DNA of 64,000 bases, taken from the NCBI RefSeq assembly GCF_022760805.1, contig NZ_JAIVFL010000001.1, positions 1,798,001-1,862,000 on the forward strand, read 5' to 3'. Numbering within the stretch: the first letter of the stretch is position 1; the number at the start of each line of letters is the position of its first letter. Below, in pieces: positions 54,362 to 62,181 of the stretch. The stretch is from Candidatus Mycolicibacterium alkanivorans. GTDB taxonomy: Bacteria; Actinomycetota; Actinomycetes; Mycobacteriales; Mycobacteriaceae. Made by a program: the position numbers and the translations under genes. The notes under the pieces are model-generated. The model saw only the letters and a program-made list of their open reading frames with translations. It was not told where the DNA came from and made no database searches.

Positions 54362-56699
54362 TCGGCCAGCCGGCGAAGACCGGCAGCCAGCAGGTCAGCA
54401 CCCGGTAGAGCAGGACCGCCGGCACCCCGACGGCGGCCGGCACACCGAAGGCCGCCAGGCCACCGATGAGTGCGGCCTCCACCGCGCCCACACCACCGGG
54501 GGTAGGCGCGGCCGAGGCCAGCGTGCCGCCGACCATCGTCACGATGGTGACCGTCACGAAGTTGGTGCCGCCGCCAAACGCCTCGATGCTGGCCCACAAC
54601 ACCAGTGCCATGCCGAGAGTTGTTGTGGAGCAGCCGAGTACGATCACGGCAAGTCGCTTGGGCTCGCGGATGAGGTCCAGCAGTTCGGTGCTGACCTCCT
54701 GCAGTTGCGGCCGGATCGCGGTGTCGAGCCACCGCCGTGCCTTGGGCACGAACAGGAACGTCCCCAGCACCCCGAGAGCGACGCCGCCGATCAAATACAG
54801 CAGGGTGGTGCTGGGCGCGAAGTGCGACAGGTCGGCTGTTGCTCCGGCGGCGACGCTGAAGAAGATCAGCAGTGTCACGTGCGTGATCACCTGCACGGCT
54901 TGCTGCAACGCGACCGCCGCGGTGGCCCGCATGGTGCCCAGGCCGGCTTTCTGCAGGAACCGGGTGCTCAGCGCCAGGCCGCCGACACCGGCCGGGGTGG
55001 TGGTCGCGGCAAAGGTGTTTGCGAACTGCATGATGACCAGGTTGCGAAAGCTCACCACCCCCGACGCACACGCCCACAATGCCGCTGCTGCACCGACGTA
55101 CGTCGAGGCCGACACCGCCAGACCGAGAAGAGCCCACCACCAGTTGGCGTTGCGCAGCTCGCTGATGAAGATCGGCACGGTGCTGATGAACGGATAGGCG
55201 ACGTAGACCAGCGCCACCAGCAGCACCAGCTGGATGACCTGCTTGCGGGTGAACCGGGTGATGGTCTCGGTCTTGATCTCGTTGGCACCGGTCTGCCGCT
55301 TGACCTCGTCGCGCGCTGCGGCAATGACTGATTTGGGATCGTCGACGGACTTGCGCAGCCGCGCCGGTACCGCCGACTTGGTGAGGCGGCGTGAGGCGTT
55401 GAGGACGCTGTCCTTGCCCAGCACGTCGACGGCGGCCCGCACCGAGGCCGCCGCCCCGAACCGGGTGGTCGTCGTCACCAGCAGCTGGGCGATGTCGGAC
55501 TGCAGCTGCTCGTCGGACGCGCCGTACTCGGAGTTGCTGAATCCGCCGAAAAGCGCCTTGCCCGCATCGACGGTGATCTCCTTGAACCGCAGGTCGCCGT
55601 GCGAGACCTGGTGGCGCTGAAGCACCCCCAGCGATCCCCACACGCTGGTCACCAGACCGTCGTCGGGCGCTTCGGCGATCGGCGTCCCCAGCGGCGGGGT
55701 GTGGGCGTACAACGTCCAGCCCCGATCCAGCGCGGCCACGGCCATGGTTGTGGTGTTGGCGACGCCGAGGTCGCCGACCGCGATGGTCATCAGGGCGCGG
55801 TGCTCGACGGCGCGGCGCATCGAGGCTTGCAGTGGTGCGGTCTCCGCGTCGCGCAGGATGAGCCAGCGCCAGAACTGCCGCAACGCTCCGGCGCCGCGTT
55901 GGTAAGGGCCGTACATCTCCAGGACCACGTGCGCACCGGCGTCGTTGGTGGCCGACAACTCCAGCGGACCATGCCCGGCCGGGCGCACCACCGTCAGCGT
56001 GTCGACCACGAAGCCGCGCCGGGACAGCGCCCGCACCGCGCCGTCGAGCGGCACCTCGAGTGCCGGGGTACCCACGACCAGCACGACGAGCGCCCCCACG
56101 AACCAGCCCACCGCCAGCCCGAGCAGGGAGCGGGCCGGGACCACCGCACTGACGACGAGGTGGATCGGAACGAACGCGAGCAGTAGCGTCCACCACCCAC
56201 GTCGCCACCGGGCCGGCAGCCATGGACCCGACACGGTCAGGACCGCTGCCAGCATCGCGATCCACCGGGGGTCGTCGAGGAACTGCGACAGCGTGGTCGA
56301 CAGCCGCTCGGAGAGATCGAAGTGCCAGCGCGGCGCAGCGATCCCGTTTCCGGAGATCGACAGCGAGAGCACCGCGATGAACCCGGCCGCACCGTATGCG
56401 CCGAGCAGCTTCCACTGCCGGGCGGCGATCAGGCCGACCAGGATCATGAAGGGCAGCGCCAGGATCGCGATACCGTAGGCGAGGTAGACCAGATTCGACT
56501 GGGTGGGCGTGAGAACGCCCACGATCCGCGACACCGACTTTTCCAGCCCGACCCAGTCGTTGCGGGTGATCAGTGAGCTGGTGATCACGATGGCCAGGAA
56601 CAGGGCGGCCAGCGCGAGCCGGACGATGTCGTTGGTCCGGCGGGTCAGCGGCTGCAGCAGGCTGCCCGCAACGGTGATCTCCCGCCCGTCAACTCGCAT
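54327..56699 (-). CDS. Large membrane protein: flippase (UPF0104/LPG synthase-type) with internal kinase-like domain
   Basis: 790-residue protein similar in size and layout to Rv0585c. N-terminal membrane segments occupy about residues 25-210. A soluble region (about 215-470) has a kinase-like catalytic loop SHGDLRFKEITV (H367, D369) and ends with QSDIAQLLV, resembling aminoglycoside-phosphotransferase/Ser-Thr kinase folds but without a clear DFG. From about 490 on comes the UPF0104/lysylphosphatidylglycerol-flippase membrane domain (FANTFAATTTPAGVGGLALSTRF; SAAPTPGGVGAVEAALIGG). A lipid or polyprenyl transport role is inferred. The IS607 remnant converges on its 3' end. Confidence 0.85.
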   Translation of the reverse strand: MRVDGREITVAGSLLQPLTRRTNDIVRLALAALFLAIVITSSLITRNDWVGLEKSVSRIVGVLTPTQSNLVYLAYGIAILALPFMILVGLIAARQWKLLGAYGAAGFIAVLSLSISGNGIAAPRWHFDLSERLSTTLSQFLDDPRWIAMLAAVLTVSGPWLPARWRRGWWTLLLAFVPIHLVVSAVVPARSLLGLAVGWFVGALVVLVVGTPALEVPLDGAVRALSRRGFVVDTLTVVRPAGHGPLELSATNDAGAHVVLEMYGPYQRGAGALRQFWRWLILRDAETAPLQASMRRAVEHRALMTIAVGDLGVANTTTMAVAALDRGWTLYAHTPPLGTPIAEAPDDGLVTSVWGSLGVLQRHQVSHGDLRFKEITVDAGKALFGGFSNSEYGASDEQLQSDIAQLLVTTTTRFGAAASVRAAVDVLGKDSVLNASRRLTKSAVPARLRKSVDDPKSVIAAARDEVKRQTGANEIKTETITRFTRKQVIQLVLLVALVYVAYPFISTVPIFISELRNANWWWALLGLAVSASTYVGAAAALWACASGVVSFRNLVIMQFANTFAATTTPAGVGGLALSTRFLQKAGLGTMRATAAVALQQAVQVITHVTLLIFFSVAAGATADLSHFAPSTTLLYLIGGVALGVLGTFLFVPKARRWLDTAIRPQLQEVSTELLDLIREPKRLAVIVLGCSTTTLGMALVLWASIEAFGGGTNFVTVTIVTMVGGTLASAAPTPGGVGAVEAALIGGLAAFGVPAAVGVPAVLLYRVLTCWLPVFAGWPIMRWLTGKDMI

Positions 56700-56748
56700 C
56701 GCTGAAACTTATCCCGAGTTGTTGCGGGGAGGTCTCATTGACTGCTGG

Positions 56749-57294
56749 TCAGACGACGCCGAGGTAGCCCAGCAGCGCGGCAGCTCCGACCACGATCAGC
56801 GGGTTGGTGGTGGTGCGCACGAAGATGAGCGTGGCGACGCCGGTGATCAGATAGGCCCGCCAGTCGTGGTCGGCGGCCTTGCTCATCACCAGCGAGGTGG
56901 CCAGGATCAACCCGACGGTCAGCGGGGCGAAGCCCTTCTCCACCGCGTAGCGCAGCTTGGACTTCTGGGCCTTCTGCCAGGACAGCGTGATCAGGTACAT
57001 CAGCGTCGCCGCCGGGATGACCATCGCCACCGTTGCCAGCAGGCCACCGGCGATCCCGCCCGCCACCCCGGCGACACCGAGCCCGGCGGCGTAGCCGACG
57101 AGGGCGACGATCAGGATGCTCGGCCCTGGGGCTGCCTGCGAGATGGAGAAGATGTCGGCGAACTGCGAGTTCGTCATCCAGTGATGGCCGCTGACCGCGC
57201 GCAGGTGCATGTCGGGCAGCACGGTGTTGCCACCGCCGATCGACAGCAGCGACAGCGACCCGAACATCCCCATCAGGGCCAGGTAGGTCTTCAT
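56749..57294 (-). CDS. Chromate transporter half-protein (second CHR domain)
   Basis: 181-residue membrane protein with one CHR domain: GSLSLLSIGGGNTVLPDMH, then WMTNSQFADIFSISQAAPGPSILIVALVGY, and four or five further membrane segments. Many ChrA proteins contain two fused CHR domains; here they are separate genes with a four-base overlap, the short-chain CHR pair. Chromate or another oxyanion is the family substrate; the natural one here is unknown. Confidence 0.88.
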   Translation of the reverse strand: MKTYLALMGMFGSLSLLSIGGGNTVLPDMHLRAVSGHHWMTNSQFADIFSISQAAPGPSILIVALVGYAAGLGVAGVAGGIAGGLLATVAMVIPAATLMYLITLSWQKAQKSKLRYAVEKGFAPLTVGLILATSLVMSKAADHDWRAYLITGVATLIFVRTTTNPLIVVGAAALLGYLGVV

Positions 57295-57875
57295 GCCTCG
57301 GTTGCCTCGGCGCGCTTCCCGGTCTTGCGGGGCCACGCCCAGATCAGGCTGAGCGGGGCCAGGATGCCAAGGACCTCCAGCAATGGCCAGCGCAGGATGC
57401 CGTTGAGGACGAAGGCGGCCAGGGAGAGCGCGATCGGCATCCCCCCGGTCAGGCATTTGTGCCCGGTCTTGATCACCATCGTCAACGTGAGCGCGACGGC
57501 GGCGGCCGACGCGCCGTGCAACGCGCCTTTGACCGCAGGCACCTCCTTGAAGGTGAAGTACACGAATCCCAGCGTGAGGATGATCGTCACGGGCACCAGG
57601 CACAGACCGATCAGGGCGGCGACCGCGCCCGCCATGCCCTTCAGCTTGGTGCCGACGAACACCGCCAGGTTGACCTGATTGGCGCCCGGGACGATGCGGC
57701 ACATCGTCATCGCGCTGAGGAACTCCTCCTCGGTCATCCATTTTTTCTGCACGACGACGATCTCACGTGACCACGCCGAGAGCCCGCCGCCGAACGACGC
57801 CAGCGCAATGTGGTTGAAGGACAGCGCGATCTCCGGCAGCGACACCTTCTGCAGGTCCGCGCCCGGCTCACTCAT
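57291..57875 (-). CDS. Chromate transporter half-protein (first CHR domain)
   Basis: 194-residue membrane protein with the CHR signature FGGGLSAWSREIVVVQKKWM followed by TEEEFLSAMTMCRIVPGANQVNLAVFVG. I use the ATG at 57875 (MSEPGADLQ), which overlaps the end of the phospholipase D-like gene by eight bases; an ATG at 57890 is also possible. It overlaps the second CHR gene by four bases, and the two should form a heteromer. Confidence 0.88.
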   Translation of the reverse strand: MSEPGADLQKVSLPEIALSFNHIALASFGGGLSAWSREIVVVQKKWMTEEEFLSAMTMCRIVPGANQVNLAVFVGTKLKGMAGAVAALIGLCLVPVTIILTLGFVYFTFKEVPAVKGALHGASAAAVALTLTMVIKTGHKCLTGGMPIALSLAAFVLNGILRWPLLEVLGILAPLSLIWAWPRKTGKRAEATEA

Positions 57876-58857
57876 GGACCAGGTCCGCATCGTGCGGGAA
57901 GTCGGTCTCGGCGGGCGCGGCGTGATCCAGCGGATCCGGAGGCTCGTACTCGTTCGAGCTGCTCCAGTCGTTCTTGAAGACCTCGATGAGGCGGTTGACC
58001 ACGGCCGGGTCGTCGATGATGATGCCGAGTTCGCGACGCAGGTCGAAGGCGCTACGGTCGATGTTCATCGAGCCCACCAGGGCGCGTTGCTTGTCCACGA
58101 CGAGCAGCTTGGCGTGCACCCGCAGGTTCTTCTGCTTGCGCACCTTGACCCCGAATCTGCGCAGTGTGCGCAGTGAGGCGAAGGTGTCGAGGATGTCCCA
58201 CTCGCTGATGCCGTGTTTGCCGCCGCAAAGGACTTTCACCTTGACGCCGCGGTCGGCCGCCGCGGCGATGTGGTCGAGGATCACCGCGTCGACGTACTTC
58301 GGGTGCTGGATGTAGAGGTGCGACTGCGCGGTGTCGATGAAACGCGCCATGTGGTAGCGCGAATTGGAGTTGCTCCACAGCAGGCCCTCATATGTGCTGG
58401 GGGTGAAATCGCGATGTTCCCAGTCGGCGTTGAACACGTCGACGATCTGCCGGACGTGCAGCGGGTCGTGGGTGATGATCCCGTAGTCGCGGGTCATGGT
58501 GAAGTACTTGATCATCAGGTTGTACGTGGCCACCATCGCGGCCTGCTCGTCGACGACGATCGACTTCTCGTGTGTCACATAGAATTTCGGGTTCGACCAC
58601 TGGACGTCGATACCGGCTTCCTTGAACCTGTCGTAGCTTTCGTCGTTGGCCCGGTCACCGCCTGAGCGCTGCGGATTCAGCATGACCCGGACATCCGCTC
58701 CGGCCCTCTTCCGGTCGATGGCCGCATCGATCAGGCTGGGCTCGGTGAACGTGAATTGCTTTATCAGCAAAGAGCTTTGCGCGGTCATGATGAACTCGCG
58801 AACCGACTCGATGCCGTCGTCGGGCTCGACGATCACGCGCGGGGCGTTAGCAGGCAT
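57868..58857 (-). CDS. Phospholipase D superfamily protein
   Basis: 329-residue protein with two HKD motifs: H96-K98-D103 in THEKSIVVDE and H248-K250-D255 in VHAKLLVVDK, each followed by the conserved polar N/S residues (ATYNLM; GSMNID). No signal peptide is evident. The family includes cardiolipin synthases, phospholipases D and nucleases. The size is shorter than cardiolipin synthase and there is no membrane anchor. It is first in an operon with the two CHR genes, overlapping the next by eight bases. Confidence 0.88.
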   Translation of the reverse strand: MPANAPRVIVEPDDGIESVREFIMTAQSSLLIKQFTFTEPSLIDAAIDRKRAGADVRVMLNPQRSGGDRANDESYDRFKEAGIDVQWSNPKFYVTHEKSIVVDEQAAMVATYNLMIKYFTMTRDYGIITHDPLHVRQIVDVFNADWEHRDFTPSTYEGLLWSNSNSRYHMARFIDTAQSHLYIQHPKYVDAVILDHIAAAADRGVKVKVLCGGKHGISEWDILDTFASLRTLRRFGVKVRKQKNLRVHAKLLVVDKQRALVGSMNIDRSAFDLRRELGIIIDDPAVVNRLIEVFKNDWSSSNEYEPPDPLDHAAPAETDFPHDADLVHE

Positions 58858-58943
58858 AGGTTTCGGATGCTAGCAGCAGAACCTCCTCGGCACTTTGCCG
58901 TCGGGTGAATGCTGCGCACGCGTCGCACTCACGGGGCTGGTGC

Positions 58944-58973
58944 GGGTTCGGCCGGCTCTGCCAGGCCGAACCC
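58944..58973. terminator. Hairpin terminator after the secreted Pro-rich protein gene
   Basis: GGGTTCGGCC (58944-58953) pairs perfectly with GGCCGAACCC (58964-58973) around a ten-base loop. It is about 80 bases past the stop of the minus-strand gene at 59051 and before the PLD gene. There is no U-tract, common in this genus. Confidence 0.55.
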
Positions 58974-59050
58974 GAGTCCGGGCCTCGATCCTCGTCACGC
59001 CGTAGTCGGCTGTCGCGGTGACGATGCCGCGACCGGCGGCGAGGATTCGC

Positions 59051-59698
59051 TCAGCCGGCCGGAGGCGGGGGAGGTGGTAGCGGCAGTGCCGGGTCCGCGG
59101 GGGCAACCGGGGCGCCCGGCACCGGGGGTGCTCCGGGAGGAGGCGGTGCCGCCGGATCGGGCAGGAACTGCTCGGGCCCGGCCGGGATGTTGGTGCCCGG
59201 CGGCGGCGCCGTTCCGGGCAGCGGCTGGCCGAGTTGATCGGCCGGCATGCGACCCAATGCGCCGTGCAGCATGGCGTGAACGCCCTTGAATTGATTCACG
59301 CGGGCGAACGGGCCGTCCGCGCCCGGTCCCAGCTGGTATGGCGACGTCTCATCAGGGGTTGGCATCCCGTAGTTCTGCGGTATCAGAAGCTGGGTGCCGG
59401 CGAGGATGTCGACGTTCGGCGGGGCCGCGGGTGCGCTGCCCGCCAGGGCTGGGACGGGCGTCTGTCCTAGGAGCAGTTGCTGGCCCGCGTCGCCGGCGAT
59501 GTAGTTGGCGAATCCGCTGAGCGAGTCCGAGATGGTCGCCGCCGGAGGAATGAGCCCCTGCTGGGGCGGAGGAGGCGGCGCCGGATCGACCGGCGGCGGG
59601 TCGTCGGCGGCGGCGGTCGACATGGAGGTGACCGCCACCCCAACAGCGAGTACGGCTGTGGCCGCACCCTTGACGAATGTTCTGCGTATCCGGCGCAT
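59051..59698 (-). CDS. Secreted proline-rich protein
   Basis: 215-residue exported protein with a signal peptide (MRRIRRTFVKG, hydrophobic core, cleavage about residue 31 in TAAADD). The mature part starts and ends with Pro runs (DPAPPPPPQ and PLPPPPPPAG) around a central region ISDSLSGFANYIAGDAGQQLLLGQ. It is eight bases downstream of a tandem porin gene, so probably in the same transcript. I know no function; a wall-associated role is inferred. Confidence 0.75.
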   Translation of the reverse strand: MRRIRRTFVKGAATAVLAVGVAVTSMSTAAADDPPPVDPAPPPPPQQGLIPPAATISDSLSGFANYIAGDAGQQLLLGQTPVPALAGSAPAAPPNVDILAGTQLLIPQNYGMPTPDETSPYQLGPGADGPFARVNQFKGVHAMLHGALGRMPADQLGQPLPGTAPPPGTNIPAGPEQFLPDPAAPPPPGAPPVPGAPVAPADPALPLPPPPPPAG

Positions 59699-59705
59699 CT
59701 CCGTG

Positions 59706-60386
59706 TCAGAAGACTTTGGTGACGCCGTAATAGGCGACGATGTCGTCGGCGTCGGTGCCCGAGCTGGTCAGCACCGCATACGAGCGCAGCGATGATGCGC
59801 CGACGCAGTTGTCGATCTTGATGTGGATGTCCTTGAGTGTGACTCGGGCAGAGGTGCCCTTGAAGGACTTCTTGTCGACGACGACGTTGGTGATTGTTCC
59901 CGGTCTGGGATCGACCTCGATCTGGCCTTGGACGGGGAAGCTGATACCCGGGGCCAGGGTAAGTCCCGTGGCGCTGAGGCCTGGGCCGCCCCAGCTGGCG
60001 CCGATCGAGCCGATGAGCTTGACCTTGTCCATTTCGACGCCGCAGCCGACCTGGTAGCCGGCCTCGAGCGTGCCGCCCGCCACCGAACCGGTGGTGGTAC
60101 CCGTGAACGTGGCGCCGACCAGCCAGTCGCGAGCCGACAGGGAGGTCGTCAGCGGGGCCACCGGCAGCTGGGTCTCGTCCTTGGCGACCACGGTCAATGT
60201 CCGGCCGTCGGGTGTCTTGGCGATACCGGGAACCTCAGAGGCGACGGCGCCGTTGTCCGGTGGTGGGGGAGCGCCTACGTCAGCGACGGGCGGCGCCGGG
60301 TCGGCCGGTTCCGCCGATGCGAGCGGGGTCGCTCCCATCGGGATCAACATGCAAACTGCAGCCGCAGTGGCAAAGCGATGCAACAT
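59706..60386 (-). CDS. MspA-family porin-like protein 2
   Basis: 226-residue exported protein: signal peptide to A25 (ATPLASA), a Pro/Ala linker, then the MspA-like domain from about residue 60 (TLTVVAKDETQLPVAPLTTSLSAR, EAGYQVGCGVEM, final YYGVTKVF). The ATG at 60386 matches the start of its tandem neighbour at the DNA level (ATGTTGnAnCGCTTTGCC), pointing to duplication. Two Cys are in the same places as in the other two family members in this window. Confidence 0.87.
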   Translation of the reverse strand: MLHRFATAAAVCMLIPMGATPLASAEPADPAPPVADVGAPPPPDNGAVASEVPGIAKTPDGRTLTVVAKDETQLPVAPLTTSLSARDWLVGATFTGTTTGSVAGGTLEAGYQVGCGVEMDKVKLIGSIGASWGGPGLSATGLTLAPGISFPVQGQIEVDPRPGTITNVVVDKKSFKGTSARVTLKDIHIKIDNCVGASSLRSYAVLTSSGTDADDIVAYYGVTKVF

Positions 60387-60448
60387 ATCCTGTCGGCGCC
60401 TTCCGTCTGTCACTCGTGAAATTTCTGTGAGAAATGATTGATCGGTGG

Positions 60449-61147
60449 TTAAACAGCTTTGGTGACGCCGAGGTAGGTCACGACGTCATCGGTGTTGTCG
60501 GTCGAGCTGGTGAACGTCGCGTACGAGCGGATGAAGGACTGGCCCGCGCATCCGTCGATCTTGATTCGGTACCCGGTGATGGAGATTCGCGGGGCGGTGC
60601 CCTTGAACGATTTCTTGCCGACCGGAACGATATTCACCGTGCCGGGCTTGAGGTCGATCTTCATCTGGTAGGACGCCGAGAGCCCAAGGGTGATGGGCAG
60701 CAGCGAGCCGCTCACCAGCGGGATGCCGACTCCCGGGGTGACGCCCGCGCTGGCGATGGACTCGATGTCGTCCTGGACTATGCCGCAACCGATCTGGTAG
60801 CCGGCCTCCAAGGTTCCACCGGCCAGCTTGGTGCTGCCGCCACCGGTCACCGAGGCGGTGAACGTTCCGTCCACCAGGTACTCACGTGACCACGGCGAAT
60901 TGGTCAGGGAGGCCACGGGTTCCATGGACTCGTCCTTACCCGACACGTTGAGAACCCAGCCGTCGGGCGTCTTGAGAACTCCGGGCGCAGCGGAGGGTAT
61001 CGGTCCCGCGGGGCCGCCGGGCGCCGGTTCTGTGTTGGCCACAGGTGCCACGTTGGGATCAGCCGGCGGGTCGGCGAGCGCGAGCGGAGCCGCTCCCGTC
61101 TGAACCAGCAGGCATACTCCAGCCAGTGCGGCAAAGCGTTTCAACAT
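60449..61147 (-). CDS. MspA-family porin-like protein 3
   Basis: 232-residue exported protein with a signal peptide to A25 (APLALA), linker with NTEPAPGGPAG, and the MspA-like domain (WVLNVSGKDESMEPVASLTN, SREYLVDGTFTASV, EAGYQIGCGIV, final TYLGVTKAV). It is the first gene of a probable three-gene operon with porin 2 and the secreted Pro-rich protein. The gap to porin 2 is 62 bases, with no terminator seen. Confidence 0.87.
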   Translation of the reverse strand: MLKRFAALAGVCLLVQTGAAPLALADPPADPNVAPVANTEPAPGGPAGPIPSAAPGVLKTPDGWVLNVSGKDESMEPVASLTNSPWSREYLVDGTFTASVTGGGSTKLAGGTLEAGYQIGCGIVQDDIESIASAGVTPGVGIPLVSGSLLPITLGLSASYQMKIDLKPGTVNIVPVGKKSFKGTAPRISITGYRIKIDGCAGQSFIRSYATFTSSTDNTDDVVTYLGVTKAV

Positions 61148-61532
61148 GTCGTGTTGGCGCCTCTCGTCGTTGATATCCACTATCTCGTTCGGAAGAATCA
61201 TTGAGTTGGCGGGTGTCGCGACGGTTAACACCGCGCCAACAATTCCCGCCTGATTACCGTCTACCGGGCGTCATTTCCTCCCATCCGCCGTCAGACGGGT
61301 CTGATTCGGTCTCAGGGTGATACCAACTGCGTGCGGCGCTGGTGAAGGGGACACTCGATGGATCCTTCGGCGGCGCCTGTTGTTCGTTGTCCGTTCACGA
61401 TCACGACAGATATCCCGTTAATCATCTCTCTGTCCTGACCCTGCGGAACCCTGACGTCACAGGTTTCGGGTGGGGCTGGTTTGGAACTTCCAGCCGGACG
61501 GTTCGGGGGAGCCCACGATCCAGGAGGAAGCG
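61148..61532. other. Divergent intergenic region between porin 3 and a secreted protein gene
   Basis: 385 bases without a gene that I can support. It is less GC-rich than its surroundings (several TTAATC, ATATCC and TTAACA stretches), consistent with promoters on both sides. No pair of hexamers stands out. AGGAGGA (about 61522-61528) is the ribosome binding site of the rightward gene. Confidence 0.4.
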
Positions 61533-62105
61533 ATGAGAACATCACTGTTGTGCGGGCGGGCGCTGACTGCCTCTTTGCTGGTATCCGCGTCGGCATTGTT
61601 TACCATCCCTGTTGCATCTGCTGACCCAGATGCGCAGACCAATGCGCCGGGGCCCGCGCCCGACCCGGCTTCGGTCAATGCGCCGGCGCCGCCGCTGGAC
61701 GCACCGCCGCCGGACGTGTCGACCTTCAGCGCGGTGTCGGACGCTTGTAAGCAATTCGGTGCGGCGCTGAACTTCGCTGCGACGAATTACGAGGACTTCG
61801 CGTACAACACCGCCGGCAACGGAAACAGCGTGAACTACCAAGATCCGAACGTGGCCAATTCGAATGTCATCGGGCGTACCGCACTGCGGGAGGCCGCCGC
61901 TGCGGCAATGTCGGCGGCATCCACACCCGGGCTGCCTGATGATGTCGCAGCACCCATGCGATCATGGTCGCTGCACGCCGCAAAGCTGTTGGTGATCATG
62001 GGGATTCGTGGTGGTGGTGATTCGCTGAATTCGACTGCCAACGACATGAACACCGACGCGAACAATGCGCAGATGGCTTGTGCGCTCAATGGCGCACATG
62101 CCTAG
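61533..62105 (+). CDS. Secreted hypothetical protein
   Basis: 190-residue protein with a signal peptide to A30 (PVASA before DPD), a Pro/Ala-rich linker and an alpha-helical mature domain with SDACKQFGAALNFAATNYEDFAYN and MACALNGAHA at its end; two mature Cys could form one disulfide. A strong AGGAGGA precedes the ATG. Such small exported proteins are common in mycobacteria; I recognise no family function. Confidence 0.75.
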   Translation: MRTSLLCGRALTASLLVSASALFTIPVASADPDAQTNAPGPAPDPASVNAPAPPLDAPPPDVSTFSAVSDACKQFGAALNFAATNYEDFAYNTAGNGNSVNYQDPNVANSNVIGRTALREAAAAAMSAASTPGLPDDVAAPMRSWSLHAAKLLVIMGIRGGGDSLNSTANDMNTDANNAQMACALNGAHA

Positions 62106-62125
62106 TCTCTGGGTTTAGCTACCCG

Positions 62126-62168
62126 CCAAGGAATCGGCCCCCTCCTGTCGGAGGGGGCGATTCCTTGG
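62126..62168. terminator. Strong bidirectional terminator
   Basis: CCAAGGAATC-(G)-GCCCCCTCC pairs with GGAGGGGGC-GATTCCTTGG around a TGTC tetraloop: 19 base pairs with a single bulge, followed by TTAG on the plus strand and preceded by CGGGTAGC. It lies between the convergent secreted protein gene and the glycine-rich protein gene. Confidence 0.8.
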
Positions 62169-62181
62169 TTAGTCGACGCTG

